Assembly (NCBI GenBank): GCA_963760985.1
Contig: CAVXFM010000015.1
Location: 496,001 to 560,000 of the forward strand
Length of the DNA: 64,000 bases
DNA from: JACRDG01 sp963760985
GTDB taxonomy: Bacteria > Desulfobacterota > Desulfomonilia > Desulfomonilales > Desulfomonilaceae
Direction of reading: 5' to 3'
The notes under the pieces are model-generated. The model made no database searches and was not told where the DNA came from. It saw only the letters and a list, made by a program, of their open reading frames with translations. Of this stretch, positions 9,305 through 18,627 are shown piece after piece. Within the stretch, counting starts at the first letter, position 1. Each line of letters starts with the position of its first letter. A program made the position numbers and the translations under genes.

Positions 9305-9482
9305 GTGTGAACTCCCATGACCTGGAGGATCACAACGAACCGTGAAAATGCCACCCTGTCCAGCGACCAGCGGGAGCTGGCAAGTGCTTAAAGTTCTTGG
9401 GGATGGGAGTTCGGGGGAAGGCCCTTCTTTCCAGAAGGGCCTTCCCCCGAAAATGCATCTTCATAAGAACGCGAATCCGTAT
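9305..9482 (+). repeat. 178-bp dispersed hairpin repeat, full copy A
   Basis: The element begins GTGTGAACTCCCATGACCTG. It contains the perfect inverted repeat CGGGGGAAGGCCCTTCT at 9411-9427 against 9432-9448 with the loop TTCC. It ends after a near-palindrome GAAAATGCATCTTC. It is nearly identical to the copy at 53380-53557. Partial copies are at 47516-47648 and 50475-50582. It lies in an intergenic gap and no transposase is linked to it. Confidence 0.9.
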
Positions 9483-9651
9483 CAATCGGGCGGAAGACGA
9501 CATTTCCGGGTCCTGGTCCGCGCGAATCAGGATAACCAGCGAGAATGACGCTTCATTCTCATGTTACCAGCTCAACCTGCCGAGTATTCGCTCGAAAAAA
9601 CCGCTTACTGACGTCGACACTTGCAGAAAAAAGTAGCTTTTTGAAAGAGAT

Positions 9652-10083
9652 GTGATACAGGGGACGCCATATCACTGCTGGAGGTGGTTTTCGTGCCTAG
9701 ACCGCTTTTCATCGTACTTTCTTGTCGCTGTGCTCATCGCCCCTGCTCTTTGTGCGCAGGCAGAACCACCCAACAAGAACCTCATTCCCGCCAAGCCTGC
9801 ATATCTGGAAGCAACCCGCGTTCCTGCGGCTGATGCGAACCGGGATCGGCAGTATCCCCCGCCCCCCACTCCGAGTGAGCAGATGTACGTATTCTGGATA
9901 GTAGGCAAGATTCTCAGTTTTCCGGTTGATACGGTGGAATCGTACGTGACCAAGCTACGAGAGGATTGGCGGACCAAAGCAGTGCCGGCCGCAGCGCCCG
10001 CGCAGCCCAATCCTTTTGAAACCCGGCACATCCGACAGATACCACCGGCTCCACCGATAGCACTCGGTGCGGGAAGCTCATAA
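9652..10083 (+). CDS. Proline-rich exported protein, unknown
   Basis: The 143-aa product has a hydrophobic segment at about residues 20-36 ending ALCAQA, compatible with a signal peptide. Proline-rich linkers flank a short conserved-looking core, MYVFWIVGKILSFPVDTVESYV. The GTG start at 9652 has only a weak AAAGAGA upstream. No family recognised; likely periplasmic. Confidence 0.5.
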   Translation: MIQGTPYHCWRWFSCLDRFSSYFLVAVLIAPALCAQAEPPNKNLIPAKPAYLEATRVPAADANRDRQYPPPPTPSEQMYVFWIVGKILSFPVDTVESYVTKLREDWRTKAVPAAAPAQPNPFETRHIRQIPPAPPIALGAGSS

Positions 10084-10147
10084 CAGGTGCTCAGGTCGCG
10101 GGAGAACCCCGCAGGTGCCGCGTACAGAGTCAAAGACCGCGGATATG

Positions 10148-10198
10148 CATAAGCCCCGAGCGTCCGTCTCATGAAACGAACCGAACTCGGGGCTTATG
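10148..10198. terminator. Strong stem-loop between convergent genes
   Basis: CATAAGCCCCGAG (10148-10160) pairs perfectly with CTCGGGGCTTATG (10186-10198) over 13 bp with a 25-base loop. It sits between the 143-aa gene and the ankyrin gene, whose 3' ends face each other, so it may end transcription from both sides. There is no clear T tract, so this is not a typical intrinsic terminator. Confidence 0.5.
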
Positions 10199-10272
10199 GT
10201 CTTGTCTTGGTCCATCAGTACTTCGGGCCGATGCCGTGCATTTGCGCCACAAGGGGACCGCAATACCTTCGG

Positions 10273-11523
10273 CTATTCCCCCGCAGTCTTCCATGGGACC
10301 ACCAGGCTGCCCCCATGCGATTTCAACACTCCATATGCCGCGGCGTTTCCGTTTATGTACGCGAACGCCATGGGGGAATACCCTGCGTCGTCGGTCACCG
10401 TGGGATTCGCGCCTTCATCGAGCAGGAGCTTCACCGTCTGAGGATTGCCCGAAAAAGACGCAGCGATCAGCGGAGTCCATCTATCCCCTCGCAGGGCGTC
10501 CACGGTCCCGCCATGCCGTGAAAGAAACCTCACAATGTCCTCGGCAATGGCTCCCTTTTCGGTCAGGCATTTATTGGCCTCGTCCTCGGAAACTCCCTTT
10601 GTCTTGAGAAACGCACGAATGTTGTCATCCCCTGCCCTCCTGTCGCGCATGAGGGTATCGATTTCTTCGGCAGTCGCGCCCGTGCCCTTGAGGCAAGTGG
10701 TCACCGCCTCGTCGCTTGCGTTTCTCGGGTTCAGCAAGGTATCGGCCTCGTCCTTGCTCGCGCCCCTGTCAAGCAGGGTCTGGCGAATGGAGTCTTCGGT
10801 CGGCCATTCTTGTTTGATAGCCATGCGAATATCTTCATCGCTGGCTCCTTCTTTTCGGAGTCGGCCAGCGATTGCCTCGTCTGTCATGCCTGCTTGTTTG
10901 AGCCGGTCTACCGTACTGGCGAACATCACGCCCCTTTTGGATATGCGCCATACGATGTGCGCAAAGCCCCCTCGATGGAGTAGCCCGTCAATGTCCTTCT
11001 TATCTACGCCTTGCGTGGCAAGACGGTCGATGGCTGCTTGCCTCTGAGGTCCCGTGTGTGCGAGCAGGTCAACGATTTCGGAGTCAGTGGCGCCCTGTTT
11101 TCTCACTCGTTTGACGTAATCGGCATACGTGGCCCCTGCGTCAAGCAAGACCTTCACGATGTCAGGTCGGCCAGCGTAGGCAGCCACGAGCAAAGGTGTG
11201 GCACCTCTGGGTATCGGGGAACCATTCGCAGACTCGCTAAACGCGTATCCTTTGGTCCGGGCCACAAGATTAGCCTGCTTGTCTACCAACAAACGCACCA
11301 CGTCCGCGTGGCCTGCGCTGCACGCGGTCATCAATGCATCCAACCCCTGAAGATTCGCCGAATCAGGACCAACCCCATCGTCAAGCAATGCTCGCACTTC
11401 AGGAAGGTCGCCTGATGCTGCTGCGCTCAAGAGAAGATAGGTCATGGGCTTGAGGGTGTAGTTCTGTTCTTCAAGGCTGGGCGCGGTCTTTGAAGTCCGC
11501 TGTTTCCTCAGAGTGAGCTTCAT
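10273..11523 (-). CDS. Ankyrin-repeat protein with internal array of short helical repeats
   Basis: The 416-aa protein has ankyrin repeats at both ends: about residues 27-130 (DALMTACSAGHADVVRLLVD, then TPLLVAAYAGRPDIVKVLLD) and about 355-410 (TPLIAASFSGNPQTVKLLLD). Between them, residues 140-350 are a run of short units of about 17-21 residues with the pattern G-[AV]-[ST]-x-[DE]-x-[IA]-x-x-x-L, for example GMTDEAIAGRLRKE, GASDEDIRMAIKQE and GASKDEADTLLNPR. There is no signal peptide, so it is probably cytoplasmic. Ankyrin repeats mediate protein contacts; the partner is unknown. It is the only gene of its unit. Confidence 0.8.
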   Translation of the reverse strand: MKLTLRKQRTSKTAPSLEEQNYTLKPMTYLLLSAAASGDLPEVRALLDDGVGPDSANLQGLDALMTACSAGHADVVRLLVDKQANLVARTKGYAFSESANGSPIPRGATPLLVAAYAGRPDIVKVLLDAGATYADYVKRVRKQGATDSEIVDLLAHTGPQRQAAIDRLATQGVDKKDIDGLLHRGGFAHIVWRISKRGVMFASTVDRLKQAGMTDEAIAGRLRKEGASDEDIRMAIKQEWPTEDSIRQTLLDRGASKDEADTLLNPRNASDEAVTTCLKGTGATAEEIDTLMRDRRAGDDNIRAFLKTKGVSEDEANKCLTEKGAIAEDIVRFLSRHGGTVDALRGDRWTPLIAASFSGNPQTVKLLLDEGANPTVTDDAGYSPMAFAYINGNAAAYGVLKSHGGSLVVPWKTAGE

Positions 11524-11542
11524 ATTAAGAACTTGATCTTTG

Positions 11543-11948
11543 TCAAAAAGGGTCCTGATCGGTGGAAGCCCCTCGGGTACCCTCTACGGTGGGCACGTCC
11601 ATCTCAGCCAGGTCAAACTTGTGAAACGAACTGTTTACTCCCTGGACGAACGTGTCGGGCAACACAAGGGTGTGGGGACGGGATCGCCACTTGCCTGCGG
11701 GTTCGAGAGCGCAACGCGCGGACACCGATACCGGTTGGGTCGAGGGTTTAACCAGGTCGATCCAGCCGCTCCAATAGAGGGTGAGTGTGTCACCGTTCCT
11801 TTCCACCGTGATATTTTCGCCCGAAATACCCAGCTTTGGGGGAGCCAATGATTCCATCGTGTCGGCAAGATCGGACTGTGCTGAGGCAACAGCGCTGAAA
11901 ATCAGCGCGGCCAAGCATACTAAACCCACGAGTATCCGTGTTTCTCAT
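11543..11948 (-). CDS. Small exported protein, frameshifted near its start
   Basis: The best start is the ATG at 11948, preceded by GGGGAGG. Removing one extra base near 11935-11940 joins MRNT to ILVGLVCLAALIFSAVASAQ, which is a textbook signal peptide. Mature residues include KLGISGENITVERNGDTLTLYWSG. The product would be about 134 aa. Without the correction the frame starts at a GTG (11929) that has no ribosome binding site and no charged n-region. The family is not recognised. It lies just upstream of the ankyrin gene on the same strand. Confidence 0.6.
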
Positions 11949-12299
11949 CCCAAACCTCCCCTTTCTCCTCTCAGGTCCCCTGAGCGTATCCTATTGGTAA
12001 TAATTTATTATAGCGTACTCTCGTCGAAATTTCAATAGGTTGCGCTTATGTACGGCAAACAGCTCTTTTTTGCCTGACCAGCACGAAAGACGCTCCAGAA
12101 ACTACCCGTTATTTCAAGGTGATACAAACAGATTTCTGACAGCGGCGCACACAGGGTAGATCCCTTTTTCCTGAGACGGCTTGTCTGGGGGGCTTGAATT
12201 TGCAGGAGCGCGTCGGGTTGATGCAGCGGACGTCCGAGAGCGATTCGTGTGCAAACGAGTAAGATCGTACGGCTGGGGATCTCCTGAAGGAAGTGATAA

Positions 12300-12345
12300 G
12301 ACGGCTGTGCGTGATGCGTACCGATGGAGATCCGCAGCGCACGTC
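12300..12345 (+). repeat. Possible degenerate copy of the short dispersed repeat
   Basis: AAGACGGCTGTGCGTGATGC and the following CGTACCGATGGAGATCC match the family consensus with several mismatches. It lies in the otherwise unassigned stretch 11949-12459, in which I see no gene. Confidence 0.3.
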
Positions 12346-12459
12346 CGCCATCGGGTCTTTCCCTGGAATGCCCATTGGTCTGAAATCTGTTGCAACCGCG
12401 CGCATTGGGCAATAGAATAAAAGGAAGCGAAGAACGCAACAGCGTGTGCAAAGGCAACC

Positions 12460-12708
12460 ATGACGGAAGATCAGACAATACTTGCGAGTGATGAAAATTT
12501 CGGCAATGTTTCCATGTGCCCCGGAGGGGTGGTGCACGTCAATCTTGTGCACCTGAGCCTCAAATTTCTTCCCGAGGACTTTGTGAGGTTTTGCGAGCTC
12601 GTAGGCAAGGCACGTCTGAATTTGGATCAGAGGCCGCCGCAGCGGGGCAAACCTCACCTTCAGGTGGTCACTTCCGACCCGGCCTGCGACCCCCCTGACC
12701 CGAAGTAA
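12460..12708 (+). CDS. Small conserved-looking protein, unknown
   Basis: The 82-aa frame has an AAAGG ribosome binding site six bases before the ATG. Its translation looks like a real folded domain: GNVSMCPGGVVHVNL followed by LSLKFLPEDFVRFCELVGKARLNL. The C-terminal 20 residues are proline-rich and may be a tail. No signal peptide or membrane span. I do not recognise a named family. It stands alone between non-coding stretches. Confidence 0.6.
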   Translation: MTEDQTILASDENFGNVSMCPGGVVHVNLVHLSLKFLPEDFVRFCELVGKARLNLDQRPPQRGKPHLQVVTSDPACDPPDPK

Positions 12709-12877
12709 CGCGCCACTCAGCCGTGCTCTTTCCTGTTGGTACCACCAGGCCTGTTCTTCCCGCACACGTAATGCAGTATTTGCCGCATGGCGCGCTCCCC
12801 TCGGCTTGCCGAGCCTGATACCGATTCGTGTTCACCTATCTAAGATGGTGGGGCTGTGGGTCACCTGAGCGCAGCGT

Positions 12878-12920
12878 TGAGACGGCTTTGCGTCGTCCGT
12901 AGCGAAGATCTTCAGCCCGT
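12878..12920 (+). repeat. Short dispersed repeat (ACGGCTTTGCGTCG family)
   Basis: TGAGACGGCTTTGCGTCGTC followed by CGTAGCGAAGATCTTCAG. It sits in the gap 12709-12945, just past the 3' end of the chemosensory operon. No gene is seen in that gap. Confidence 0.7.
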
Positions 12921-12945
12921 ATCCTGTGTCCTGTCGTGTCGGAGA

Positions 12946-14034
12946 TCAGGTGAGATTGGCAAAAAAGTCCGCCATGTGATAGTCGGGCAGGATTCTCTCG
13001 ACAAAGCCCTTTTCCAGGGCAGCCAGCGGCATGGACGTATCCATGCAATTGTTGATCTCCTGAACCACATTGATACCGCCGTTTCTCCGGATTTCAGCCA
13101 AACCTTCCGCACCGTCGCGACCCGGCCCGCTCATCACTACTCCCACTCCTTGAGGACCGGCAAAGCTGGCAACAGACTTGAACATGAGGTTTATCGATCC
13201 CTCGATGCCCATGGTCGCTTCTTCCTCTGTGGCGGTTCTCTTGAATTCCAGCCTTTCCCCCGTGCCCTTCTGGAGGATCAACCCTTCGTGACCCGAGCAG
13301 ATGTACGCGACACCTTTTTCCACAGGGACTCCGTGCGCGGCCACCCTCAAGGGGATCGCACAATGTGAGGCCAAGAAAGTCACGAACGGATCGAGATACC
13401 TGCGGGCCATAAGGATTACGGTGATGATCACGCCTTTGAAGTCCGCAGGAAGGCCCGGCAGAACCCGCAACAGCGCGTAATGCCCGCCGGTTCCGGCTCC
13501 CATTACGATAAAACGCGTGGACGGGTCCGGAGCGCCATGTCCTTGCTCAGCGTGCTCCCGCCTCACATTGCTGACTCTCAGGTAACGCAGTCGACCGGGG
13601 CTCACCCGGGCAGCACGCTTCACCTTGGCCACAATGTCAGCTTTCTGCACTTCCATGTTGGAATCATCTCTGCGGGATGGCTTTGCCACTACGTCAATGG
13701 CGCCATATTTGAACGCGTCAAAGGTCGTGCGGGCTCCTTCGGTCGTAAGCGCGCTAATCATGATGGTAGGAACCGCATGTTTGACCATAATGTGCTTGAG
13801 CGCGGTGATGCCGTTCATCTTGGGCATCTCTACGTCCATGGTGACCACATCCGGTTTGAGTTCCTTGACCATGGTCAACGCTTCCACGCCGTCCTTGGCC
13901 CGTCCCACCACTTCAATGCCTCCCGCGCTGGTAAGGATGTTGCTGATCTGCCTGCTCATGAGCACTGAATCGTCTACCACCAGGACTCTAATCTTCCTAT
14001 TTTCGCGCGCTTTCTTCATACTCCCAGCTTTCAC
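12946..14034 (-). CDS. CheB-like protein: receiver plus degenerate methylesterase domain
   Basis: The 362-aa protein has the CheB layout. The N-terminal receiver is intact (D21-D22, D67 in TMDVEMPKMNG, Lys in VVAKPS). The C-terminal domain follows the methylesterase fold. The GASTGG serine motif reads GAGTGG, so the nucleophilic Ser is Gly. The usual TQHMP histidine motif reads TVILMA, so His is lost. The catalytic Asp remains (GPGRDGAEGL). It is therefore probably not a working esterase or deamidase but a phosphorylation-controlled binding protein. I kept the GTG at 14034 because AAAAGGA lies upstream; an ATG at 14019 is possible. It is the last gene of the operon. The fold is clear; inactivity is inferred from missing residues. 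Confidence 0.88.
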   Translation of the reverse strand: MKAGSMKKARENRKIRVLVVDDSVLMSRQISNILTSAGGIEVVGRAKDGVEALTMVKELKPDVVTMDVEMPKMNGITALKHIMVKHAVPTIMISALTTEGARTTFDAFKYGAIDVVAKPSRRDDSNMEVQKADIVAKVKRAARVSPGRLRYLRVSNVRREHAEQGHGAPDPSTRFIVMGAGTGGHYALLRVLPGLPADFKGVIITVILMARRYLDPFVTFLASHCAIPLRVAAHGVPVEKGVAYICSGHEGLILQKGTGERLEFKRTATEEEATMGIEGSINLMFKSVASFAGPQGVGVVMSGPGRDGAEGLAEIRRNGGINVVQEINNCMDTSMPLAALEKGFVERILPDYHMADFFANLT

Positions 14035-14158
14035 ACTTGTCCTTTTCAGTCCTGGCGCTCTCCCGGTGTTGGCTCATGACCAGCCAAGTCCGGATGCAGC
14101 GATTCCCTCCGACTTTTCCCGAGGTTTGTCATCATGGTCACGCGGTCCGAGGTCCCCT

Positions 14159-14935
14159 TTAGGGGACATATCCGGAGATCACTTCCCTTGCCAACTGAAT
14201 ATACGCCCTCGCACCCGGTGATTCCATGTCATAGGCGATAATCGGCTCTTGCCGAAATGGAACCTCCGCGAGTCGCGGATCTCTGGGAATTAGTGTTCTG
14301 AACACGTGATTCTTGAGGTATTGACGCACTTCCTGGACCACCTTCACGGTAAAATTGGCTTTCTTGTCTGCCATGGTGAGGAGAAAACCGAAAATGCCCA
14401 GTTTGGTATTGTACAATCTTTTCACTTCGAGCGCGGCGCGCAGGACCCTTCCCACGGTTCCCATGGACGCGTATTCGCATTGGATGGGCACAAGATACGA
14501 ATCCACTGCTGCCAGGGCCGCATAAGTAGGATTATCGAGTCTTGGCGGCGTGTCAAGGAATATAAAATCGTACGAATGCTTGAGTGATTCCAATATCCTT
14601 GCCAGGGCCGCGGGATCCTTCTCCAGCACGTTGAGATACTGGACTTCTTCCGAAACCGCGCGCACGTTCGAGGGGATCACAGAGAGTCGAGGTAAGCGGG
14701 GATGGCCCGGATATACCACGTCTGCCGGCAAAACGCTATCCCTGAGCACGTCAAGAAGGCCAAGGCGCATGTCACTGGTGTCCATTCCGAAACACTTGGC
14801 CAGCCCGCACTGCGGATCCAGTTCGATGAGCAGGACCTTTCTCTTCAGCGCGGAGAGACACGCCCCTAGGTTGACCGCCGTGGAGGTCTTGCCCACTCCG
14901 CCTTTTTGGCTAACGATAGCTATGACCCGGCCCAT
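14159..14935 (-). CDS. ParA/Soj-like ATPase of a chemosensory operon
   Basis: The 258-aa protein has the deviant Walker A KGGVGKTSTAVNL at about residues 11-23 and LIELDPQCGLAKCFG, the A' motif of ParA ATPases. The Walker B region is DFIFLDTPP. No ParB gene adjoins. ParA homologues encoded next to cheA (ParC, PpfA type) place chemoreceptor arrays at the pole or midcell, and that is the likely role here. It lies 30 bases after cheA on the same strand. A perfect palindrome GTCCCCTTTAGGGGAC overlaps its 3' end. Confidence 0.87.
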   Translation of the reverse strand: MGRVIAIVSQKGGVGKTSTAVNLGACLSALKRKVLLIELDPQCGLAKCFGMDTSDMRLGLLDVLRDSVLPADVVYPGHPRLPRLSVIPSNVRAVSEEVQYLNVLEKDPAALARILESLKHSYDFIFLDTPPRLDNPTYAALAAVDSYLVPIQCEYASMGTVGRVLRAALEVKRLYNTKLGIFGFLLTMADKKANFTVKVVQEVRQYLKNHVFRTLIPRDPRLAEVPFRQEPIIAYDMESPGARAYIQLAREVISGYVP

Positions 14936-14965
14936 GGGTTCTCAGTCCTTTTCCGTCTCCAGGGA

Positions 14966-17900
14966 TTAGTGCATTTGGTACTGGGCGTCGATCGCAACCT
15001 GTCGAGTCGTTTGCGCTGCGATCTGTCGTTGTTGCGAGATAATGTCGTCGATAAGCTCCATGACGTCCAGCACGAGGGCAATCGTGCCGTCTCCCAGGAT
15101 AGTGGAGCCCGCGAGGCCCCGGTTCTTGAATACGTGATCCGCCAATGGTTTGATTACCACGTCTTGCTCGCCGATAAGTTCCTCAACCAGGAATCCCACG
15201 GTGCGAGGGCCTGCTGAGGCAAGGACCAGAAATCTCGGTTGTCTCGCTGAATCAGCCGTTTTTAAATGGAAAACCTCATTGATTCGGAGGACCGGGATTG
15301 TCTCTTCCCTGAACTTGATGACCTCAAACCCTTCGATTGTGGTTATCTCATGCGGGGAAACTTGAATGATCTCTCTCACCGAGGTAAGCGGAATGGCGAA
15401 AACGTGCTTCAGGCTTCGGATGAGGAGAGTCTGGATAATAGCCAGAGTAAGCGGGATCTTGATGGAGATGCGCGTGCCTTCATTTTCCCAGGATTCGATG
15501 TCCACGTGGCCGTTGATTTTCTCCACGTCTTTCTTCACCACATCCATGCCCACGCCACGGCCCGACGTGCGGGTAACTGCCTTACTGGTAGAAAATCCGG
15601 GGAAAAACAGGAAACTGTACACCTCCTGCGACGAGGCGTTGTTCGCTTCGGCAGCCTCGATCAAGCGATTTTCGACGGCCTTCTCCAACACGTCCGATCT
15701 GCTGATCCCTGCTCCGTCATCTTCCACGTCTATACTCACCTGGTTGCCCTGGGAATAGGCTCGCAAGACGATGAGGCCTTCCTCGCTCTTGCCGAGTTTT
15801 TTCCGCACCTCTCTGGCTTCTATACCGTGGTCCACTGCGTTTCTGATCAAGTGCACCAGAGGATTGTAAATCTGTTCGATCACTCTCTTGTCTACTTCGG
15901 TGTCCGCTCCATGCACCTCGAGATTCACCACCTTGCCTATGCGACGAGAAAGATCCCGAATCAGGCGCGGCATGCGGTTGAAGAGCTGCCCCACGGGGAG
16001 CATCCGCAGCTTCATCACCCCTTCCTGAATGTCAGTGGCCACCCGTCCCAGTGCAATGCTGGCTTCACCCACTTTCAGGGCCAAGTCTTTGATGGATTGC
16101 ACCTCTTTCTTGGTCACCTGCGTCACAGACATCAGGTTCCGTTGGAACATTCTCAGTTCCAGTGACAGCTGTTCCACGTAAGAGCGATTGACGACCAGTT
16201 CCCCGACCTGGTTGAGAAGCGTGTCCACCTTGGCTGAATCGACGCGCATGGTCTTGACCAAAGCGCCTTCTTGCGGGTCCCTTGCCGCGTATGCGTCCGC
16301 ATACGCGGGCGCTTGGCCGGTCAAGGCTTCAGCGGGGAATTCTCCGGATTCCGGAGTAACCGTCGACGCAGCCTTGGCTGCCGCCTCTGGAGGCCCTTCG
16401 ACCGCCACGAGCGGTGCCGCTGCCCGAGTCTGTTCCGAGGTTGGCTCGCTCGCCGCTTGGAGCCCCGGTTGCGCTTTTGGCGTCACAGGAGGGGAGCCTA
16501 CTTCTTTGGAACTCGGGTTTGCCGCGTGAGCCATCTGAGGCGCAGGAACCGCAGACGTCGCAGGCACCGCGTCGGGCACCGGGACCCTGGCTGCGGGCCG
16601 TTCGGTCGGAGCTGCCTGAGGATTGAGTGCTCGCTGGAGATCTCTCAGGAAATGCTGGAATCGATCGAAGTTCTCCTGCATGAACTCAAGGTCGTTCGCG
16701 CTCACGAATTCCCGTTCCATCACCGAGCGCGTCGTTTCGTACCAGTCATCCAGGAATGACGCGAGTTTCTGGTAATCCATATAGGTGGCCGAGGAACGTA
16801 TCGAGTTTATGAACTCCGCGCAGGATTCTAGGTCGTTCTCGTCCGGCTCCTGTTCCATCATTCTCGATACCAGGGGCCGAAGTTTGTCCATGATCTCCAG
16901 CCCGTATGCGAGGAAAATCTCTATGATCTCCCGATCGGATTCTTCTGCCGAGACATCCAACCCCTCTGCCAGTTCCGACAGCTCGCCAGGTGGTATTGTC
17001 GCAGCAGCAGCTCCACGAGCCTGATCTCGACCCACGAACAAGGTCTCGAATTCATTTGCGAATTCCCTAAGAAGATCGTCATCCACGTCAGCCATCATGG
17101 ATCGCTGGCCTTCCTGCGGCAGGACCGGTTCCGCGGCGGAAGGCTCCATGGCCTCCTCACGCGGAGGAGCCTTTGCAATGGGTTCCTCGCGATGCTCTTC
17201 CTGAAGTGGCGTTCCCAGTGATTCGGGCCCGGCTGAAAACGCCGCCAGTGGCGGTGGCTGCTCCTCCGCGGACGGAGGTGGTTCTGTGATAGTTTCCTCA
17301 GGAGGTATCGGTGGAGTCTCCACGACAGGAGCAAAATCTTGCTCGCCCAAGGGGAATATCTCAGCAGGATAGTACGGACGTAACTGGATGAGAAGCTCGC
17401 GCAGCTCCTGGATCTCTTCCGGGGAAAATGATTCCGTGTCCGGTTCGAACGCGCTCAAGCGGTTCTTGATGGTTTCCAGAATTTCCATGGCTGCAGCGAT
17501 TCCTACGTCTGCAAAGGAATCCCTCACCACATCGATGGTTTCGAGTAGCGAAGGAATGATTTCGCTTGGATGGAAAAATCCGTCCTGAAAATCGTCCAGG
17601 TACAGAGAAATGGTGAGCAGGTGAGGAACGGTTCCTTCTATGAGGCCCTGCGAGTCATGGACTTCAGGCGCGCCAGGCTGGGCTTCCGCGATGGCTGGCT
17701 CCCCCGCCATGATTGGCTGCTCGGCTTCGACATCAGCCTGTTCTTCCACCACGGCCTCTTCTTCCATATCCGCTACAGAGAAGAACGAAGAGCCGTGGGT
17801 TTCGTCCAGGGGCTCTTCATCGTATTCCCTCACCACATAGGACATGGGCTCATAAAGGGCTTCTTCTTCTGCGCCGAGGAGGTCTTCGTCGAGCGCTTCC

Positions 17901-18535
17901 ACTTCTCTTCTCAGGTTTGCAGTGTAATCGCTCAATTCTCCCGTGGTTTCGAACTCCTCGGCTTCGAGAATACCTTCGTCATCGGATTCCAGAGCAGCCG
18001 TGTCATCAGGGCCGAGGATATCGGCACTTTCGACTTCTGCCTCAAGAAAGCCGGGCACAGGTTCTTCGGACTCGATCTCTGGTTCCTCCACCGCAGGTAC
18101 GTCTGGCGAGACTGGAGTCACGGCCGCGGGAGTTGGAGCGGACTCAGTGGCAGGAGACCTCTGGAGAATTTTTTCCAGCTGTTCCATCATGGTTGAGATG
18201 TCGCTCTTCTCCGCGCGATGCTGGGCCACTTCTTCGATCAGGGTCGAAATAAGATCCTTCGCGCGAAACAAGAATTCCATGATGGTGGCGTCCAGCGTCA
18301 ACATACCTTCGCGCAGGCGGTCCAGGAGATTTTCCACCCCGTGAGTAAGCGTGCTGGAACTTTCCAAACCGATGTACTGTGCCGAACCTTTGATGCAGTG
18401 AACCGCGCGGAATACATTGTTGAGCAATTCAGGGACCGGGCCTTCTTTTTCAAGGCGCATGAGACTGTGGTCCATCTCATCGAGTAGTTCTCGTGCTTCA
18501 CTACTATAATCTTCAAGAATTTCAGTGTCTATCAT
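14966..18535 (-). CDS. cheA: CheA-family histidine kinase with extended N-terminal region
   Basis: The 1189-aa protein is about twice the length of E. coli CheA. The N-terminal HPt domain has the phospho-accepting His at H46 (FRAVHCIKGSAQYIGL). A long acidic, proline-rich stretch follows. Within it, roughly residues 300-400 and 520-640 look like further helical HPt-type bundles; in the second the His motif reads EFINSIRSSATYM, so the His is lost. From about residue 755 come the dimerisation domain (LLNQVGELVVNRS), the ATPase with its N, G1 and G2 boxes (HLIRNAVDHG, DDGAGI, GRGVGMDVV) and the CheW-like domain to about 1150. There is no P2 domain of the E. coli type. It is the core kinase of the operon. 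Confidence 0.93.
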   Translation of the reverse strand: MIDTEILEDYSSEARELLDEMDHSLMRLEKEGPVPELLNNVFRAVHCIKGSAQYIGLESSSTLTHGVENLLDRLREGMLTLDATIMEFLFRAKDLISTLIEEVAQHRAEKSDISTMMEQLEKILQRSPATESAPTPAAVTPVSPDVPAVEEPEIESEEPVPGFLEAEVESADILGPDDTAALESDDEGILEAEEFETTGELSDYTANLRREVEALDEDLLGAEEEALYEPMSYVVREYDEEPLDETHGSSFFSVADMEEEAVVEEQADVEAEQPIMAGEPAIAEAQPGAPEVHDSQGLIEGTVPHLLTISLYLDDFQDGFFHPSEIIPSLLETIDVVRDSFADVGIAAAMEILETIKNRLSAFEPDTESFSPEEIQELRELLIQLRPYYPAEIFPLGEQDFAPVVETPPIPPEETITEPPPSAEEQPPPLAAFSAGPESLGTPLQEEHREEPIAKAPPREEAMEPSAAEPVLPQEGQRSMMADVDDDLLREFANEFETLFVGRDQARGAAAATIPPGELSELAEGLDVSAEESDREIIEIFLAYGLEIMDKLRPLVSRMMEQEPDENDLESCAEFINSIRSSATYMDYQKLASFLDDWYETTRSVMEREFVSANDLEFMQENFDRFQHFLRDLQRALNPQAAPTERPAARVPVPDAVPATSAVPAPQMAHAANPSSKEVGSPPVTPKAQPGLQAASEPTSEQTRAAAPLVAVEGPPEAAAKAASTVTPESGEFPAEALTGQAPAYADAYAARDPQEGALVKTMRVDSAKVDTLLNQVGELVVNRSYVEQLSLELRMFQRNLMSVTQVTKKEVQSIKDLALKVGEASIALGRVATDIQEGVMKLRMLPVGQLFNRMPRLIRDLSRRIGKVVNLEVHGADTEVDKRVIEQIYNPLVHLIRNAVDHGIEAREVRKKLGKSEEGLIVLRAYSQGNQVSIDVEDDGAGISRSDVLEKAVENRLIEAAEANNASSQEVYSFLFFPGFSTSKAVTRTSGRGVGMDVVKKDVEKINGHVDIESWENEGTRISIKIPLTLAIIQTLLIRSLKHVFAIPLTSVREIIQVSPHEITTIEGFEVIKFREETIPVLRINEVFHLKTADSARQPRFLVLASAGPRTVGFLVEELIGEQDVVIKPLADHVFKNRGLAGSTILGDGTIALVLDVMELIDDIISQQRQIAAQTTRQVAIDAQYQMH

Positions 18536-18627
18536 GCTTTCTCCCTTTCCGTCGGCCGTGGTTGCCTACATACGAACCGATGATCGTCATGTTCCGAAAA
18601 GGAGGATAGGAGTTCTCTTGAGAACGG

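Noticed and set aside
9342..9548. Conserved peptide frame (MKMPPCPATSGSWQV) found in all copies of the 178-bp repeat
   Set aside because: It follows from the repeat being conserved as DNA. The frame ends differ among copies, and no start signal is kept.
12109..12765. 218-codon minus-strand frame upstream of the chemosensory operon end
   Set aside because: It overlaps the more protein-like plus-strand gene at 12460 and a copy of the short repeat, and has no recognisable domain.
15266..16165. Long plus-strand frames inside cheA, the MCP, addB and other minus- or plus-strand genes
   Set aside because: They are opposite-strand shadows of strongly conserved genes, caused by codon bias in GC-rich DNA.
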